This document shows, in pieces, positions 4,880 through 6,032 of a stretch of 6,032 bases of DNA (position 1 is the first letter of the stretch; every line of letters starts with the position of its first letter). The notes under the pieces were generated by a model. That model made no database searches and was not told the origin of the DNA. It saw only the letters and a list, made by a program, of their open reading frames with translations. The translations under genes were made by a program, and so were the position numbers. This DNA comes from Microcaldota archaeon (GTDB lineage: Archaea > Micrarchaeota > Micrarchaeia > Anstonellales > Bilamarchaeaceae), in contig DYTL01000051.1 of NCBI GenBank assembly GCA_020726005.1, forward strand, positions 1 through 6,032, in the 5' to 3' direction.

Positions 4880-5776
4880 ATGGATTTGGAAACTGTTGGT
4901 GTAGGATGTTTTGCTACAATTATTGGGTTTGGAATACTTACTTTGATTAGGGGAATAAGAATTTTTAAGGAATATGAACGCGGAGTAAAACTTAGTTGGG
5001 GTCGTTTCACGGGTGTTGTTGGCCCTGGTTTTGTATATATTATTCCGTTTGTAGATCAAGTTACAACTACTGATTTAAGAACGTGTACGCTTGAAGTTCC
5101 AAGACAGGATGTTATCACAAAAGATAATGCAAGCGTAGGTGTTGATGCGGTTATTTATTATAAAATAACTGATCCGGAACGCGTTGTTCTTAAAGTGGAA
5201 GATTTCCGATATGCGACAATACGCCTTGCGCAAACAACTCTAAGAAGTATAATAGGGGATATGTCCTTAGATGATGTACTTTCAAAAAGAGAAATAATAA
5301 ACACCAAACTTAGAGAAACATTAGATGAAGCAACAGATAAATGGGGTGTAAAGGCTGAATCAGTAGAAATAAAGGAAGTTAATCCTCCTGCTACAATTCA
5401 GGAAGCAATGACAAAACAGATGGCCGCAGAAAGAGGTAAACGCGCGATGATTCTTGAAGCAGAAGGTTCAAAACAGAGTCAAATTCTTCAAGCAGAAGGA
5501 CAACGAGATGCTGAAATACTTAAAAGCGAGGGTTTAAGACAGGCGAAAATCTTACTTGCCCGTGGTGAAGCTGAAAGCATAAAACTCGTTGCGGATTCGG
5601 CAAAATTAAATCTTATCGGACCTGCACTTACGCTTTGGCAACTTAATGCCCTTACAGAAGTAGGAAAAGCACCAAGCACCAAATTTGTTATTCCAATGGA
5701 ATTTACTTCCATGATGGAACGCATAAGCAAAAATATTGCTGGTGGAAAGGAAGAAGATAAAAAGAGTAAAGGTTGA
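4880..5776 (+). CDS. Stomatin/slipin-family SPFH membrane protein
   Basis: 298 residues from the ATG chosen by the AGGTGA site. One N-terminal membrane segment (about 6-29, VGCFATIIGFGILTLI) is followed by a full SPFH domain (28-185): FKEYERGVKLSWGRFTG, GPGFVYIIPFVDQV, TLEVPRQDVITKDNASV, AVIYYKITDPERVV, AQTTLRSIIGDMSLDDVLS, ATDKWGVKAESVEIKEVNPP. This is close to classical archaeal slipins (PH1511 type). Residues 179-240 form a hendecad coiled coil; the tail holds GPALTLWQLN (247-256), a KFVIP strand (268-272) and a charged soluble C-terminus ending EEDKKSKG. It is clearly a paralogue of the gene before it, sharing VITKDN, AVIYY, IIGDM and GPAL-LW-LN. The pair plus NfeD probably form one membrane complex; the exact role (membrane organisation, protease or channel control) is not shown by the sequence. 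Confidence 0.94.
   Translation: MDLETVGVGCFATIIGFGILTLIRGIRIFKEYERGVKLSWGRFTGVVGPGFVYIIPFVDQVTTTDLRTCTLEVPRQDVITKDNASVGVDAVIYYKITDPERVVLKVEDFRYATIRLAQTTLRSIIGDMSLDDVLSKREIINTKLRETLDEATDKWGVKAESVEIKEVNPPATIQEAMTKQMAAERGKRAMILEAEGSKQSQILQAEGQRDAEILKSEGLRQAKILLARGEAESIKLVADSAKLNLIGPALTLWQLNALTEVGKAPSTKFVIPMEFTSMMERISKNIAGGKEEDKKSKG
5450..5578 (+). repeat. Encoded 11-residue coiled-coil repeats in the second slipin
   Basis: Four consecutive units in the protein: ILEAEGSKQSQ, ILQAEGQRDAE, ILKSEGLRQAK and a shorter ILLARGEAES (residues 191-233). Each starts IL and has E-G or R-G at positions 5-6. Hendecad periodicity of this kind makes a straight, slightly right-handed helical stalk typical of stomatin and paraslipin C-terminal regions. 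Confidence 0.8.
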
Positions 5777-5805
5777 AGGAACCCGTAGTTTTCGATTATA
5801 GTATT

Positions 5806-5820
5806 AAGTGGAAACCACTT
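5806..5820 (+). other. Perfect hairpin downstream of the slipin operon
   Basis: AAGTGG (5806-5811), loop AAA, CCACTT (5815-5820), 29 bp after the stop codon. No T run follows it directly, so it may stabilise the mRNA end rather than terminate transcription. Confidence 0.4.
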
Positions 5821-5860
5821 GCCTTCAGACCGAACTCTAAAAAATTCCTAAATTAGGCGC

Positions 5861-5877
5861 CATATTTTTTCTATTTG
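5861..5877 (+). terminator. T-rich probable terminator of the slipin operon
   Basis: CATATTTTTTCTATTTG contains a T6 tract followed by a further T3 run about 85 bp after the stop of the second slipin. Oligo-T runs are sufficient for archaeal termination. It is flanked by GCCA and TGGC, which could form a weak closing stem. Confidence 0.4.
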
Positions 5878-5906
5878 GCAATAATAACGGTTGGTTTTAT
5901 AGATCT

Positions 5907-5928
5907 ATGGTATGTAATTAGATACCAT
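5907..5928. repeat. Inverted repeat overlapping the start of the 3'-terminal gene
   Basis: ATGGTAT (5907-5913) and ATACCAT (5922-5928) are perfect 7-bp arms separated by 8 bases. The right arm includes the first two bases of ATG 5927. As DNA it could be an operator covering the transcription start; as RNA it would hide the start codon only if transcription began upstream. Confidence 0.4.
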
Positions 5929-6032
5929 GTCATACATTGTTTACAAGAAAATTGGAAACCAAGAATATGCATATGATAGAAGAAAATTTTCTGAAAAAAT
6001 GATCTTAGATTTTGGAGATGCTTTCATAATCC
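5927..6032 (+). CDS. Partial transposase-like protein, N-terminus only
   Basis: The frame is open from ATG 5927 to the window edge (35 codons plus one base). It begins MSYIVYKKIGNQEYAYDRRK and continues to MILDFGDAFII. The opening M-x-Y-I-V-x-K-K-I-G-N-x-E-Y-A-Y resembles the N-terminus of archaeal IS1634/IS4-superfamily transposases, and L-D-F-G-D resembles a motif I recall a little further in. If so, the usual intervening YLG-containing segment is missing and the gene may be internally deleted. A TATA-like TTTTATAG at 5895-5902 lies about 28 bp upstream and there is no ribosome binding site, so it may be leaderless. Another small conserved archaeal protein remains possible. Confidence 0.5.
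   Translation, partial: MSYIVYKKIGNQEYAYDRRKFSEKMILDFGDAFII

Noticed and set aside
4768..5059. Overlapping minus-strand open frames across the junction of the two slipins
   Set aside because: They oppose two strongly supported SPFH genes in compositionally biased sequence and show no recognisable domain or start signals.
3994..5776. Calling the two slipins HflK and HflC
   Set aside because: The analogy of a paired ring is useful, but the sequences and the adjacent short NfeD fit the stomatin/slipin branch, so the gene symbols are not justified.
5777..5860. Possible tRNA or structured RNA after the second slipin
   Set aside because: There is a small hairpin, but no T-arm motif, acceptor stem or CCA-adjacent pairing could be assembled.

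Overview
The window looks like a low-GC archaeal chromosome. The glycinamide ribonucleotide synthetase reads like the archaeal branch of PurD. Several start codons lack a ribosome binding site but have a TATA-like box about 25 bp upstream, as in leaderless archaeal transcripts. Other starts carry AGGTGA-type Shine-Dalgarno sites. Isoleucine ATA and arginine AGA codons are common, with scattered GCGC-rich codons. The lineage cannot be fixed from sequence alone; an AT-rich euryarchaeal or DPANN-type genome would fit.

Layout. Positions 42-179 (minus) hold a 45-residue protein resembling a single HEAT-type helical unit, with an excellent ribosome binding site. After a divergent AT-rich promoter region, a small unrecognised 53-residue gene (379-540) lies 12 bp ahead of purD (553-1848), probably in one transcript. 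PurD makes glycinamide ribonucleotide in purine synthesis. Downstream is a T-rich probable terminator, a short GC hairpin, and then a decayed insertion element. That element (about 2071-2662) is bounded by 20-bp terminal inverted repeats. It keeps only a very short N-terminal frame and about 100 codons of the C-terminal end of an IS1634/IS4-superfamily DDE transposase, so it is an internally deleted, non-autonomous remnant.

The right half is a membrane-protein block. A 223-residue, roughly five-helix membrane protein of unknown function (2857-3528, minus) diverges from a three-gene plus-strand operon: a short NfeD protein (3580-3993) and two tandem stomatin/slipin paralogues (3994-4869 and 4880-5776). 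One TATA-like box lies almost exactly midway between the two divergent starts and could serve both directions. The NfeD-slipin pairing is a known conserved module in which the NfeD OB-fold domain is thought to partner the SPFH protein at the membrane. The unusual point here is the second, divergent slipin, which suggests a two-subunit ring reminiscent of HflK/HflC.

At the right edge another transposase-like frame begins at 5927 and runs off the window. I found no convincing tRNA, rRNA, CRISPR array or defence system. The most interesting material is the NfeD/two-slipin operon with its divergent membrane partner, the shared leaderless promoter, and the collapsed insertion element with extra short repeats.
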